From Atherinomorus stipes (lineage: Eukaryota > Chordata > Actinopteri > Atheriniformes > Atherinidae), in the NCBI GenBank assembly GCA_023101725.1, contig JALJCO010003910.1:186001-250000 (forward strand): a stretch of DNA of 64,000 bases, written 5' to 3'. The position numbers and the translations under genes were made by a program. Positions 14,477 to 25,285 of the stretch are shown one piece after another. Under the pieces are notes generated by a model. That model worked only from the letters and a program-made list of their open reading frames with translations. It had not been told where the DNA came from and did no database searches. Numbering within the stretch: position 1 is the first letter of the stretch; the number at the start of each line of letters is the position of its first letter.

Positions 14477-15108
14477 TAGGGATGTCCGATATTATTGACC
14501 TACTGATATTATCAGCCGATATCAGCATTTAAATGTGATATTGTAAATTCTCAGTATCGTTTTTTTCGGGCTGATGTTTTTACTGACGAAATCTCGCAAG
14601 ATCTTATTTTTCCATGACAGAATCTCGTGAGATCTTGTTGTTCCTTTATGGAATCTTGTTCCATAAGCAGCAGTCCAACATGTAGAAAATTCCTGTTATT
14701 GTTGAAGAACTTCATATCCCAGCATTCCTTTCAGAGTCATGTGACTACGGTGCAGCTGCTGCTGCTACAGACTGACTTGCTTTGAAGCTGCTTATATGTC
14801 TGGTTTTAAGTTGCTGGTTAAGTTAACAAGTTGTCAGAAACATAATTAGCCACATGTTGGCTAATACCTGCTATTATCTGATATCTGGCAGCCAGATGTT
14901 CAAAATTGAACTCCTCTGGCTGAGTTAAGACTATTTTGGGATCTATGCTCTCAGAGCAGAATATAGTTGTATCTCAAAATAGGAGAGAAACAATCTCACA
15001 GTTTTCTGCATATATAAGTATCAGTTGATATCAGATATTGAAAATTAAGGGTTGAACAATATTGTATATTTGATATCAGTAAAAAAGCCAATATATCAAA
15101 CATCCCTA
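14477..15108. mobile_element. hAT-like element, GGGATG-end family, copy 1 (diverged)
   Basis: Inverted ends TAGGGATGTCCGATATT and, reversed, TAGGGATGTTTGATATATT bound about 632 bp with internal ATCGGCC-like words and TCTCG-GAGAT-like palindromes. No target duplication is visible. It sits in the presumed intron of the Cx39.4-like gene. Confidence 0.6.
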
Positions 15109-15824
15109 GTTTTCACTTCTGAGACTTTTAGGCAATGATTTAAGTACTGACAGATACCAAAACATAATCATTTTGGTATCTTTCAGGACTTTGATAGGTT
15201 ATTGAACATTGTGTTTCGGCACATTTAGAATATTATTACATTTTATATTTGAACATTTTCAAAAGAATGAATTTAAATTACCGTAACCTGTACTTAAGTT
15301 GTTTGATAATTAAAAGAAGTTTTAATCTTATTTTTGTTTAATGTCTTCATCAATATAATATATTATAATTTAAAGAAAAAGCATTTCTTTCCAGTACTTC
15401 TGTCCTCAGGTTTTACTTATATTAAATGTTGCTCTTGCATTCAAGATATTAATGCAAACTTGTGCAATCATGTGGTTTTCTTTAAAGGGACCAAAAGTAT
15501 CTTTCAATTAAAAAGTACCGTAAACTACTATTGTATCGTCAGGAAATGTTTTGGTATTGCCCATCCCTACTTTTGACTGGCTGGTCTTGGAAATCTATTG
15601 CTAGCTTCAAATTATTTTGTGATCTTGGAAGTTTTTTGTTTGCAAAACCAAGTTTTAAGTACATTAACTCTACAAGGGTAAAAAGGAGCTGACCTATCTC
15701 AATAAATCAGAGCACTGTTTAGATATTCTATTCATGTGTTACTTAAGTTTATTTATATCCTTAAAAGTTCTCTTTGTGTGTGTGTCTTATGTATCTTATC
15801 AATTGTCCTTCTCAGGAGCAGAGG

Positions 15825-16949
15825 ATGTCCAGAGCTGATTGGTCCTTCCTGGAGCACCTGTTGGAGGAGGGCCAAGAGTACTCAACAGCAATTGGCCGTA
15901 TCTGGCTGACTGTACTCTTCCTGTTTCGCATGCTGGTCCTGGGAACTGCTGCAGAGTCCGCGTGGGATGACGAGCAAGCCGGCTTTGTCTGCAACACCAA
16001 GCAGCCTGGCTGCACCGCTGTGTGCTACGACAGAGCCTTCCCCATATCCCACTTCCGCTACTTTGTCCTCCAGGTCATCTTCGTCTCCACCCCGACCATC
16101 TTCTATTTCGGCTACGTGGCTATAAGGTCGCGGAAGGGGAATAAGAGTGAGGAGGATGGCAGTGGGAGGAAGAGAAGTGATATTGTCATAGAAAAGTGCG
16201 ACAGCTTTGCGACTAAAGACAATGCAGAGGAGAAAGAGAAAGAGAAAAGTGGTGGAAAAGGCAGAAAAGCGAACAAACCGTCCCCTGAGGCTCCTAAACT
16301 GAAAGGCAGGCTGCTGGTTGCGTACGCATTCAGCATCCTGTTCAAAGTCCTTCTGGAAGCTGGATTTATTGTTGGACTTTGGTTCCTGTACAATGGCTTC
16401 TTCATTAAGGCAAATTACGAGTGCTCAGTATTCCCTTGTCCTCATATAGTGGACTGTTTTGTCTCTCGCCCCACGGAGAAAACCATTTTCACCATCTACA
16501 CACAGGTGATCGCCGCCATCTCCCTGCTCCTCAACCTTATCGAGCTCATGTATCTCATCATGCTCGCAATTTCCCACCAGCTGGAGAAATGGTCCCGAGC
16601 CCAAGATTACCTACCTCGGTTTGAGCAGGTACCGGCCCGGCAAGAGACTTCCGAGCTCCATACGGAGGTGTCGCACGCTTACAGCGCAGGGAGCCATATG
16701 ACCCTGCCCGTGCAGGGGGAGGCTGAATCACATCCCAACCCCTGTGAGACCTACAATGATACAGCGATAGAGGTGAATTGGGAGCCTGCGGAGACTGGGA
16801 GTGACTTGCTTCCCAGTTATGTGAATTGCATGGGGGCGATGAGTAAAATGCATTCCCCCAGATCTCATCATAAAAAACATTCATATCACAACGGGAAACA
16901 TCCAAAGGGCGCCCACAAGGCACATACAAAACTAAAACATTACGTATGA
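15825..16949 (+). CDS. cx39.4: Alpha-type connexin, Cx39.4-like (GJA4-related)
   Basis: Gap-junction subunit of 374 residues; six form a hemichannel in the plasma membrane. Four membrane segments lie at about 24-43, 79-99, 163-189 and 220-245. The first extracellular loop has C56, C63 and C67 (C-x6-C-x3-C) and the second has C200, C205 and C211 (C-x4-C-x5-C), followed by SRPTEK at 214-219. The intracellular loop (about 101-162) is long and rich in Lys/Glu; the C-tail ends in a His/Lys-rich stretch. The start MSRADW carries two extra residues against the usual MGDW, as I recall for zebrafish Cx39.4, which acts in pigment-cell striping. Glu at 10, 14 and 18 give two E-x3-E patterns. An upstream in-frame ATG at 15774 is rejected because a splice acceptor (cttctcag, ending 15815) lies between the two. 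Family assignment is sure; orthology to Cx39.4 is likely but rests on memory. Confidence 0.93.
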   Translation: MSRADWSFLEHLLEEGQEYSTAIGRIWLTVLFLFRMLVLGTAAESAWDDEQAGFVCNTKQPGCTAVCYDRAFPISHFRYFVLQVIFVSTPTIFYFGYVAIRSRKGNKSEEDGSGRKRSDIVIEKCDSFATKDNAEEKEKEKSGGKGRKANKPSPEAPKLKGRLLVAYAFSILFKVLLEAGFIVGLWFLYNGFFIKANYECSVFPCPHIVDCFVSRPTEKTIFTIYTQVIAAISLLLNLIELMYLIMLAISHQLEKWSRAQDYLPRFEQVPARQETSELHTEVSHAYSAGSHMTLPVQGEAESHPNPCETYNDTAIEVNWEPAETGSDLLPSYVNCMGAMSKMHSPRSHHKKHSYHNGKHPKGAHKAHTKLKHYV

Positions 16950-17010
16950 TGCAATGTACTGTTTGTTTAAAGGCTTTGTTTGGCTCCTTGGTCATTTATT
17001 TTTTAATAAA
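16950..17010 (+). terminator. 3' UTR and first poly(A) signal of the Cx39.4-like gene
   Basis: An AATAAA hexamer lies at 17005-17010, 56 bases after the stop codon. A second AATAAA at 17868-17873 could end a longer 3' UTR of about 0.9 kb. Which one is used cannot be told from sequence. Confidence 0.5.
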
Positions 17011-18179
17011 CACTATCCTGCATGTGATACTTGACTTAAAGGAGCGCACACTTGGAGCTGAAATGGGAGGCGACTGTAGGAGAAGATGATGATGAAGAAG
17101 AGCCTCTGCTGTGAACTCTGTGCCTCAGAGGCAGACATGCAGAGATGTACCAGATAAATGAATATATTCAAAACTAAACATTTTGAGAACAATCCCCTAA
17201 AGGCTGAAGAAATGAAACTCCACAACAAGAGAATTTTTTAAGTCATAAGATGCCTTCCTGCTACATTTAATGGCTTTGAGTTTAACGAGACTGGGGGGAA
17301 AAAAAGATAACTGTAAGGGGGGTCTGCAGATCTAAGCGTATTCCTCTGAGATTTGCACTGTAACCCCTTAAGTTGTTTGAAACCTCCTGCTCTGTGTCCT
17401 CACCATGGAATGTACTGGTCTCTGGATCCAGCTCAGCTCCCGGGAGGATAATTGCTGCTGCGTGGATGCAGGCATGCATGCATGCACACACACAATATAC
17501 TTTTCCCCTTTCACCCAGTGAATTCTGGTCACTGGAGTTGGGGATGTGGACGGGGAAAAGATGAAGCTTGGGGATTGCGGGAGTTAATGTGACTTGTCAT
17601 TGCCAGTGACCGTTGTAGTTTAGCTATGAATAGCAGAGCAGTAATGAACACTGAGTAATGCGAAGACCAGCAGCCCGTTTGAAACAATTTAATGAGTGAT
17701 AATGAGAACTCCGAGTGGTTACACAACGAATGGACTGAAAGCGGTACAGAAATGTACAAATTCAACGAGAGAGAGAGGAAATGGATCATTATGTGAAAAC
17801 TGTATTTAATTGTATTTTTAAGCTATTGTGAAGGAATGCAAGTGCCTATATTTATTGTTTTAAAGAAAATAAAGTCTAAGCATTAACAATTAGTTTGTCA
17901 GCTCATAAAATAATTATCACACGATCATGCTTCTGATTACAAAAAACAAATCTGATTGTACCATACCAATGATAATAATAACTTTGAGTCATTTCCTCAG
18001 TGACCTTCTCATGGTCCAGAGCAGTAGTCCACCAGTCATTCCGAAGTGCTCTTAAAGTGCTCCTTTGGATATTGGCTGCTGTTTTTTTTTTTTTTACTTA
18101 AAGAAATTCTGTTTCTTTTATTTTTTGTTCATTTTGAGTCCTGTACCAGATTTTTTTCAGAGGATCACGTCTCATAGCC

Positions 18180-18260
18180 TTTATTTAACCAGGGTAGTCC
18201 CATTAAGATCAAATATGTCTTTTTCAAGGGAGACCTGGCCAAGAGGGCAGCAGTATAGTT
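18180..18260 (+). repeat. Fragment of a common teleost repeat
   Basis: The stretch from tttatttaaccaggg to agggagacctggcc is one I recognise as high-copy in fish genomes. Its class is not certain. Confidence 0.5.
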
Positions 18261-18411
18261 ACAATAAAAAGGTAAAATTAAAAAATATATATTCAAAATA
18301 AAACAAACAAAAAACGACAACAAAAAAAGCTAAACATACCAAATTTACTATATTAAAATTCACTTAACGCGTGCACACAGGCAAGGTAGACTACAATGAT
18401 TTCACCAGAGC

Positions 18412-18960
18412 TTTAAAGGATGGGTTTCTGTTTTTTCAACTGGACCTTAGTTCTAGGAGTTTATATGTGCATTTACTCACCGGAAAATTCTACTTAGACT
18501 CATATTTAGATTTAGTCGCCCTCTGACGCGCATCCATATAATAGGAGAGATGGAGCAGCCTCTATAAGGCATTATATGCAGCAAAACTCCTTCATTTCAC
18601 CAATACTTTAATTCAGGGGTGCCCAAGTCCAGTCCTTGAGAGCTACTATCCTGCACATTTTGGTTGCAACCCATCTCCAACACACCTGATTCAAATCAAT
18701 GCATGGTTATCAGGCCTCTGCAGAGTTGAATGACATATGCATGAGGGAGATAGTCATTTGATTTAGGGTTGTTGGAGAGGGTATGTTCTAAAAATTGTAG
18801 GATAGTAGCTCTCGAGAACCGGACTTGGGCACTCCTGCTTTAAGTAGAACGAACAAACGGGTACCACTGTCCTGTGAGTTCTACAGAGAGGCTGCCCCGT
18901 CTCTCCCATTATATGAAGAGAGCACTAAGCGAGCATCCATAGATCGGAGATTGTGACTTC
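18412..18960 (+). repeat. MITE interrupted by a hAT MITE
   Basis: 18412-18490 (tttaaaggatgggtttctg, ctggaccttag, tttactcaccgg) is repeated in inverted order at 23775-23850, and the gaggctgccccgtctctccc part at about 18890 recurs at 23685. The hAT MITE at 18616 splits it. The right limit is approximate. Confidence 0.55.
18616..18837 (+). mobile_element. Short hAT MITE with 8-bp target duplication
   Basis: Begins caggggtgcccaagtcc and ends gacttgggcactcctg, a good inverted pair. Flanks are CTTTAATT and CTTTAAGT, 7 of 8 identical, as expected of hAT insertion. About 222 bp and non-coding. Confidence 0.8.
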
Positions 18961-19026
18961 CTTGTTTCCTCATCAATAGACAAGGCAAGTAGGACGGAAT
19001 AATGATAACTAAAATGATTATATGGC

Positions 19027-19045
19027 GGGGGGGGGGGGGGGGGTG
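19027..19045. repeat. Poly-G run
   Basis: About 19 consecutive G. Its length may be unreliable in assembly. Confidence 0.9.
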
Positions 19046-19049
19046 TTAG

Positions 19050-22000
19050 GCCACTATACACTTGAAAACAGCTTAATCAAGATATGAACCAGTTTTGTGC
19101 CCACATAGTCGATAACTGCGAAGAACCTATTCTACTTGCATCTTTTGGCATTTTGTCACAAAGACAGTTTGTTCCCACTTTTCAATATGCATCTATAACA
19201 AATTCCCAAAGACAACAGTTTGACTGGCATAAAATAATATTTTTGCATTATTAGGGTATTAGAGTTCTAGATTATTAAGTGCTATAAGCCCAGAAACCTG
19301 TGATGTATTTACATAGTGTTCTTTAGATAGTAAATAACTGGACCTGTTCCTGGCAATAGAGCCTAAAGAAATAAGATGGAACTCAAGGCTTCATTACTTT
19401 TAAATTAATGTTCTTGGAACACAACAGGATGGTTTGGATATTGTTCATTTCTGAATACAAGGATGAGATTTCTGTTTGAAGTAAAGTATCTCTGAATACA
19501 GTATTGCTTCTTTGTCCAAATGGACACTTTCAATTATCCAAGAACTGCTGCAATACAGAGGACCTGAATCATTCAAGATAACAAAAAAATAATAGAAAGA
19601 TTCACACGGAGATGCGGGTGAGCACTACATGGTATTGTAAAGCATCTTGGAGGGAAATAACTTTGATTTAATATCTGTTTTCTGGCCATGCACTGAAAGT
19701 GGGCATTACTCATGAGCTAGTTTAACTTCATACAAGCTGGAGCAGCACTTCATGTATAAGATCCCCCAGAGACGCACGGCTTTTAATGGTTTTTCTTTTT
19801 GTTTCTGATAAAATCCAGAACTCTACACCTCCAGCAAGTGTGCATGCCCATGTTTTGCAAGAATAAAGCTTTCTCAAAGATGAAGCTGCAGCACTCAGCA
19901 ATGCTATACCCATGCCTGGTAATTTACCGAACTGTCTCCATGACGATAAGCAGTAATTTATAGCTGGATAAAGGAGAAAATGGGAAATATAAGTGGAGTG
20001 AGTTCTCTTAGCACAAACAGCGTGAACTGTGTGTGAGGTCAAAGAACTATCATAAGCAGCGAAAACCAAAGAAATGAAAAATGAATTCCAGTATGGTAAT
20101 TTATTTTCCTGTGGTTAACCAAAATATTTTATAATTTGATAATAGTAGGAAGGCCATATATCAGTCAGGAAAGTGGAATGTGTTTTTATTGCAGGTCCGT
20201 GTCAAGGATAAATTGGCAGGTACTGTAGAGAAAACAGCTGCCCACTTCAATCCCTGCTCATGAGAACTTTGCTGGCACTCATTTGCTGCCTTGTTATCTC
20301 AGTCTACATGTGCGTGCATGCGTCCATGTGATTTCTCATGCCTGTGTTTTCACAAAAAGCCAGGAGGGTCATGGAACAGATTGCACGGGGCGACCCGTAT
20401 CGGCCGACTGCTGCCAACCCAAGCCAGCAGCAAAACAGCAGAGCTGCCTTTCGCATCATTTGTACTAAAAGCTGATCCATCCGGGGAAGCTCAACGCCCT
20501 GTTCCTTTCTTCCTGCAGACTAAACCCTCACCTCCTGTTACGTGTAAAAAATCTAAACTCACAGGTTGATAATGACACTGAAAGGAGGTTATTTGTGGCC
20601 CTGCAAGCTGCTTTGAGAAATTTCAAAACCATTAACAGTGAAGATGAAAGTTATGTTTCGGTTCCTCTTTCGGAACAATAGGACATAAATAAAAAAGGCT
20701 CCACCGATCACCAGGCTTGATTACCTATTATTTTTGTCTAAACTGTTTCCCATGATCAGTCCAACCAATCAGACATAGTGTCTTCAAGGGATGCCCTAAC
20801 GAACACTTGAACAATGAATTTAGTTTGTTGTGTGAGGCTGTGGAAATAAAGTGAACAGGAGTCAGTTGCTGGGAAGCCCTCTATCTGTGAGTACGGAAGA
20901 GTCATCCTCAACGGTTATACAGGGAATGCCTTGGGTCAGACACAACTGTGACTGTATTTCCTGACATTGTTGAAGTCACTGCGGATCCATTTCCCCTCAC
21001 TGCTGGTGAGCCACATGCTGTTGATCATAGACAAAGAATGGCGGTCTTGCAGTTTGGTGAATGAGTGTACACAGCACAAATAACAGGCATTTACTTTGTA
21101 AAGCAGCTTGAAATGCCATCAAACGCTCTCCTTTTGGGATGTTCTCAGTGCTATGCCAAGCACCAATCTCTGAACAAACTATAAAGGGTCCATCTGCACC
21201 ATCTGCCAGGCCTGGCCGGAAACTGTCATGCCAAAAGCCCCTGCATGTCATGAGGAAGCATCCTACACAGACAGACAACTCACTCGTATGCATGAACACA
21301 CACTCTCAAGAAGTCCAGAATGACCAGTGCGACCCCGCAAAAGCTCAGACTTCACATCCACACAGATCATCAAGAGAGCAGAGGGCCTTAAATAGCAGCT
21401 GAAGGGTGGATGTGGTCACAAAACTTATGTAATATTTCTCTATTTGGAAGTTAGAATTCATGTTCTGTTCCGTGGAAAGCAAGGAATGCCTTTTGTGGTT
21501 CAGTGTTTATGTCGGAGTGTGCTTATTTGAGGAAAAGGCAAACATGCGCCAACCCCCTTTGTTTTGCTTGACATCCATTCAATAAATCCCACACGCGACT
21601 CTGCCTGTATCCATAACAATGTCATACTCATGCCCCATGCACTTAATTTGGGTATTTTTCTCTCAACAAAACAACAGAAAAAAAAGACGTCTGAACAGTT
21701 CCTAAATTTAAATCATGGACAGGAAGTGGCTCTGTATCTGTTTCCTGTTCCAGTATTGTTTCACCCCCAGGGACTGGTTGATAGGGATTGTTCACCCTGA
21801 CAATGGTGGTGTGGTGGGCATTGTTGCATTGTTTTGCACTTACTCTTGACCTAATGCCATGGCTGCCCCATCAAAGGAAGACGGATGGGGCGGCAAGGGG
21901 TGGGGTGGGGCGCCTGCAGTGTGGTTAGTCAATTAAGTGGTCCAGTACCACATATATGTCAGACATTTAAATGCATGTATAGGGAAGGGACTGAATGAGC

Positions 22001-23200
22001 TTGTTTGGTCCAACTTAACCTTTTGGTCATGTACATCACTCATGGTAAGTGCTTCAGATGACCCAGTTAATGTGAATGGGATTCTGCGGTGATTACTGCT
22101 GAATGTATGCTTCATGTGTGTGGGTATTTCCAGATTTAGGAAGCTAAGATTAATCTGTATCATGCCCACACGTATCCTCCTCCTTTCCAGCTTTTTTACT
22201 GTTCTCTGAAAAACAGAGAGGTAATTTTTTATCAAGAAAATGAGTTTGGAGAAACTTGTGCATTTGCTTTGGCATTCCTAAGTCCGCTGCAGTTGAGCCA
22301 GAATTGCTGCTGGTCAAGTGATAAAAAGGGGGAATATAAAACTCTAGTTCTCAGACTTTGCAGCTGGTGTACAAGGTATGGAACTGCTCTGGGCCAAAAT
22401 ATATAACTGATCTGCTGACACCATATGAGCCACATAAATGTCCAAGATCATCTGGGTTCAAGTTTTCTTTTCATCCTAAAACTAAACAAGGAGAATCAGG
22501 ATTTTATTTTGTCCTCATATCTAAAACAAACCAGAAAACCTGAAGTCCGCTCAAGATCTTTTTTTTTTAACAAGTCTTAAAACTTTTTTTTTACTTGCCT
22601 CGGCTTTTAATGAAGAACCATCAGTGTACCTTAATTTTCTTGAATACTCGATGATGATAATGTATTTTCCGTTAACATTTGTTTGAATCATATGTGTCCT
22701 CCCTTGTCTGTTTCCTTTGATCGTGTACAACACATTGGGTTGCCTCATGTATGAAATGTGCCAAATAAATGAATTAGCCTTCCTTTGCCTCAAAAACAGC
22801 ACAAGTTCACAGATGATTATAAAAACACAAAGAATGTGAATACAAGATAATATTGGGGTAGAATAAATATGTTTATAAAATCAACCATCTTCTACTCCTC
22901 AGTCCCTTCTCCTCAAGTGAGAAGAGCTCTAATGAAAACCTGTTTGCTAGTGTTGTCAATCATTGTATAAAAAAGCTGCAGTGTTCTCTGTCTCCATGGC
23001 AATGGTTGCTCCTCTCTTCATTTCTGACATCTTTACACCAGCAGGGGATTGTTGGACTAGAAATTACATGTAAAAATATGTAGCAGTGTAACCTATATAA
23101 TTCACCTCTTTCTGATAACTCTGATAGTATAATGTGAATTTTCCACTGAGGCCTGGAGCATCACAGATGTTCACTTACATGGAAAAGTCCCCAGTATAGC
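19050..23200. other. No gene recognised
   Basis: Chance ORFs only; no conserved domain seen in any. The stretch at 20350-20560 is somewhat GC-richer, without coding signs. Confidence 0.45.
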
Positions 23201-23245
23201 TTGAAGGTAGTTTTAACAGTAATCGCCTCCATTGTGTTCCACATG

Positions 23246-23365
23246 AGGACCAAAGACTATGAAAAGAATGGACGTAGTATCTGCTCACTTCACCCATTTG
23301 TTTCTGAAGAGCTGAAGTCAGTTGGGAGTTCCCACTGTCGCCATCTTTGCCGCGTGTCATCACTC
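23246..23365 (+). repeat. Dispersed repeat, accaaagactgt family, copy 2
   Basis: Diverged copy of 6188-6320 in the same orientation. Confidence 0.6.
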
Positions 23366-23475
23366 CCAGAAAACATTAAAAATGGAGAGGGACCCAGTTG
23401 CTGTCACGATACATCGCCATATATTCAATCCACGCCGGAAGTCCCAAGCGGACGTTTCTTCTTCATGTAACTTAG

Positions 23476-23565
23476 TAAAATATAACCCTATCCCTGAGCC
23501 TTCCCCTAACCCTAACCACCCGATTACACCTCACACATCTGGTTGCAAGCCGCAGATAGATACTC
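23476..23565 (+). repeat. Half copy of the GCCGCAGATA-end MITE
   Basis: Carries accctatccctgagccttcc and ends ggttgcaagccgcagata, matching the right half of 24131-24338. The left half is missing. Confidence 0.6.
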
Positions 23566-23679
23566 TTGGCGGTGTTTAACTAACTTCCACTTGAGACTTC
23601 CTGTATGGATTGGATGTATGACGACGCCCTTGTCGGCCATTGTAGCTGCAGGTAGGTACTCTGGAAAAAAATGGGTGAA

Positions 23680-23850
23680 GAGAGGCTGCCCTGTCTCTCC
23701 CATTATATGGATGTACGCCAAAGGGTGACTCAATGTAATATCTTCTGAAGGAGTCAAAGTGATACAGAAATTTTACCGGTGAGTAAATGCATATATAAAC
23801 TCTCAGAAATAAGGTCCAGGCTGAAAAAAAAGAAAGTTATTCTTTAAAGG
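23680..23850 (-). repeat. Inverted copy of the MITE at 18412
   Basis: Read on the minus strand it begins cctttaaagaataac and follows the 18412 copy through tttactcaccgg. It abuts the long-TIR element at 23846. Confidence 0.55.
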
Positions 23851-24130
23851 AATAGTACACCCAAAGAATGATGTGCCTTCATTTTCTACTCACCCTCATG
23901 CTGAGCAAGACTCTGGAGCACGTTTTTAATAGCTGAAATGCAGCCGGAGATTGGAAGGCTTTTTGTTATTGGCCGACTGTCATATAATGGAGTTCACAGG
24001 CGCTCAACACACAACACTACGGTAGCTGCAGCGTTCAGAGCCTACTTTGCTGATAATGCAAGTGTTGAAGAAGAGATTTGCTGTTTACATTGTGTGAAGA
24101 GCACAAGAGCTGCGGACAAACCGAGAAGGG

Positions 24131-24338
24131 TCTATCTGCGGCTCGCAAGACAGGGGCGTGTCGTAGAGTGGGCGTGTCGTAGTGTGACGTTACTCGACGA
24201 CACGCCCACCAGGCCAATGAGAGCACGGCAAAATCTAGCCCTACCCCTGACCCTTCCCCTAAACCTAACCAGACCCACCCACAATGCGACACGCCCACTA
24301 TAGGACACGCCCACTGGGTTGCAAGCCGCAGATAGATA
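24131..24338. mobile_element. MITE with TATCTGCGGC ends inside copy A
   Basis: Inverted ends tatctgcggctcgcaag and ttgcaagccgcagata enclose CpG-rich sequence with several gacacgccca words in both orientations. The half copy at 23476 belongs to the same family. Absence from the homologous copy B shows it is an insertion. Confidence 0.7.
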
Positions 24339-24383
24339 CAGTTGGACAAACCAGGACAAACAGAAGAGGGGCTGGCTATTGAT

Positions 24384-24467
<84 letters not shown>

Positions 24468-24469
24468 AC
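24384..24469. repeat. AAAG microsatellite
   Basis: About 21 units of AAAG. The Lys/Glu/Arg or Phe/Leu/Ser ORFs across it are artefacts. Confidence 0.95.
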
Positions 24470-25285
24470 GAAAAAGAAAGAGCGCGATCTTGTCTGCCAC
24501 GGCTTCCGTAGTGTCGTGAACTCGCATCAGCGTGCATCGCATAGCTGTAGTACTGTTTAGGCTCGAAAAATATACTAATGTCGTTATGGACGCTACCCAC
24601 TCAGGACTTTTGGATTACATTGGATGAGCAGTATGAAAGAATATTGTCATGGTTTTGTGGATTTTTATGGACTTTTTTGTGTTGAGCGCTGGTGAGCTCC
24701 ATTATATGACAGTTGGCCAATAATAAAAGGCCTTCCGATCTCTGGATCTGCATTTGCAATGTCAAAAAAGTGCTCCAGAGTCTTGCATAGCATGAGGGTG
24801 AGCAGAAAATGAGGGCTTATCATTCTGTGGGTGTGCTATTCCTTTCAGTTGGCCTTTTTAACATGGAGTCTATGGGGATTGACTCCCTTTTGCAGCCAGT
24901 CCCTGCCAGTTCAGGGGTGAACTATGTGATTTTCCAGCATTTTCCAGGACTTCTGCATTTGCCTGAATGATCTTTGCTGGAGTTTGCCACTTGGTGAAGC
25001 AGCCACTGTCTAGAATGCCCACAGCTCTTTGCTTTTAGAGTTTTTTGATAACTCACAGCTCAGTTACAGCTTCAGTTTGCAGCCTCATTTTACAGTGGGG
25101 ATCCATCCTGTGTTGTGTCAATGGTTCAGGCTGCTGGTGGTGTAATAGTGTGGGAGATATTTTCTTGGCACTGCTTTGGCCCTTCAGCCCCAAAGCTGAA
25201 ATCCTATCCAACTGGTTGCTTGAACATGGTAATAAGGTCCCTGTTCTCCAATGACCTCCTCAGTCACCATCTAAGGGCAGTAGAG

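Larger units (their letters stand above)
23846..24845. mobile_element. Long-TIR non-autonomous element, copy A
   Basis: About 1 kb with inverted ends of roughly 165 bp (23846-24010 and 24680-24845; outermost words aaaggaatagtacaccca and gggtgtgctattccttt). A homologous copy is at 53980-54861. Copy A carries a MITE insertion at 24131 and an AAAG array. No transposase is encoded and no target duplication is evident. Confidence 0.75.

Noticed and set aside
15774..15824. In-frame upstream ATG extending the Cx39.4-like ORF by 17 residues
   Set aside because: A splice acceptor lies between it and the conserved MSRADW start; the extension looks like intron sequence.
16558..16995. 145-residue minus-strand ORF
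   Set aside because: Shadow of the connexin coding exon; no recognisable domain.
23490..23520. Telomere-like ccctaaccctaacc words
   Set aside because: Only one to two units, inside a MITE that shows a similar word at 24240-24270; not a telomeric array.
24319..24600. Lys/Glu-rich and Phe/Leu/Ser-rich ORFs
   Set aside because: Translations of the AAAG microsatellite.
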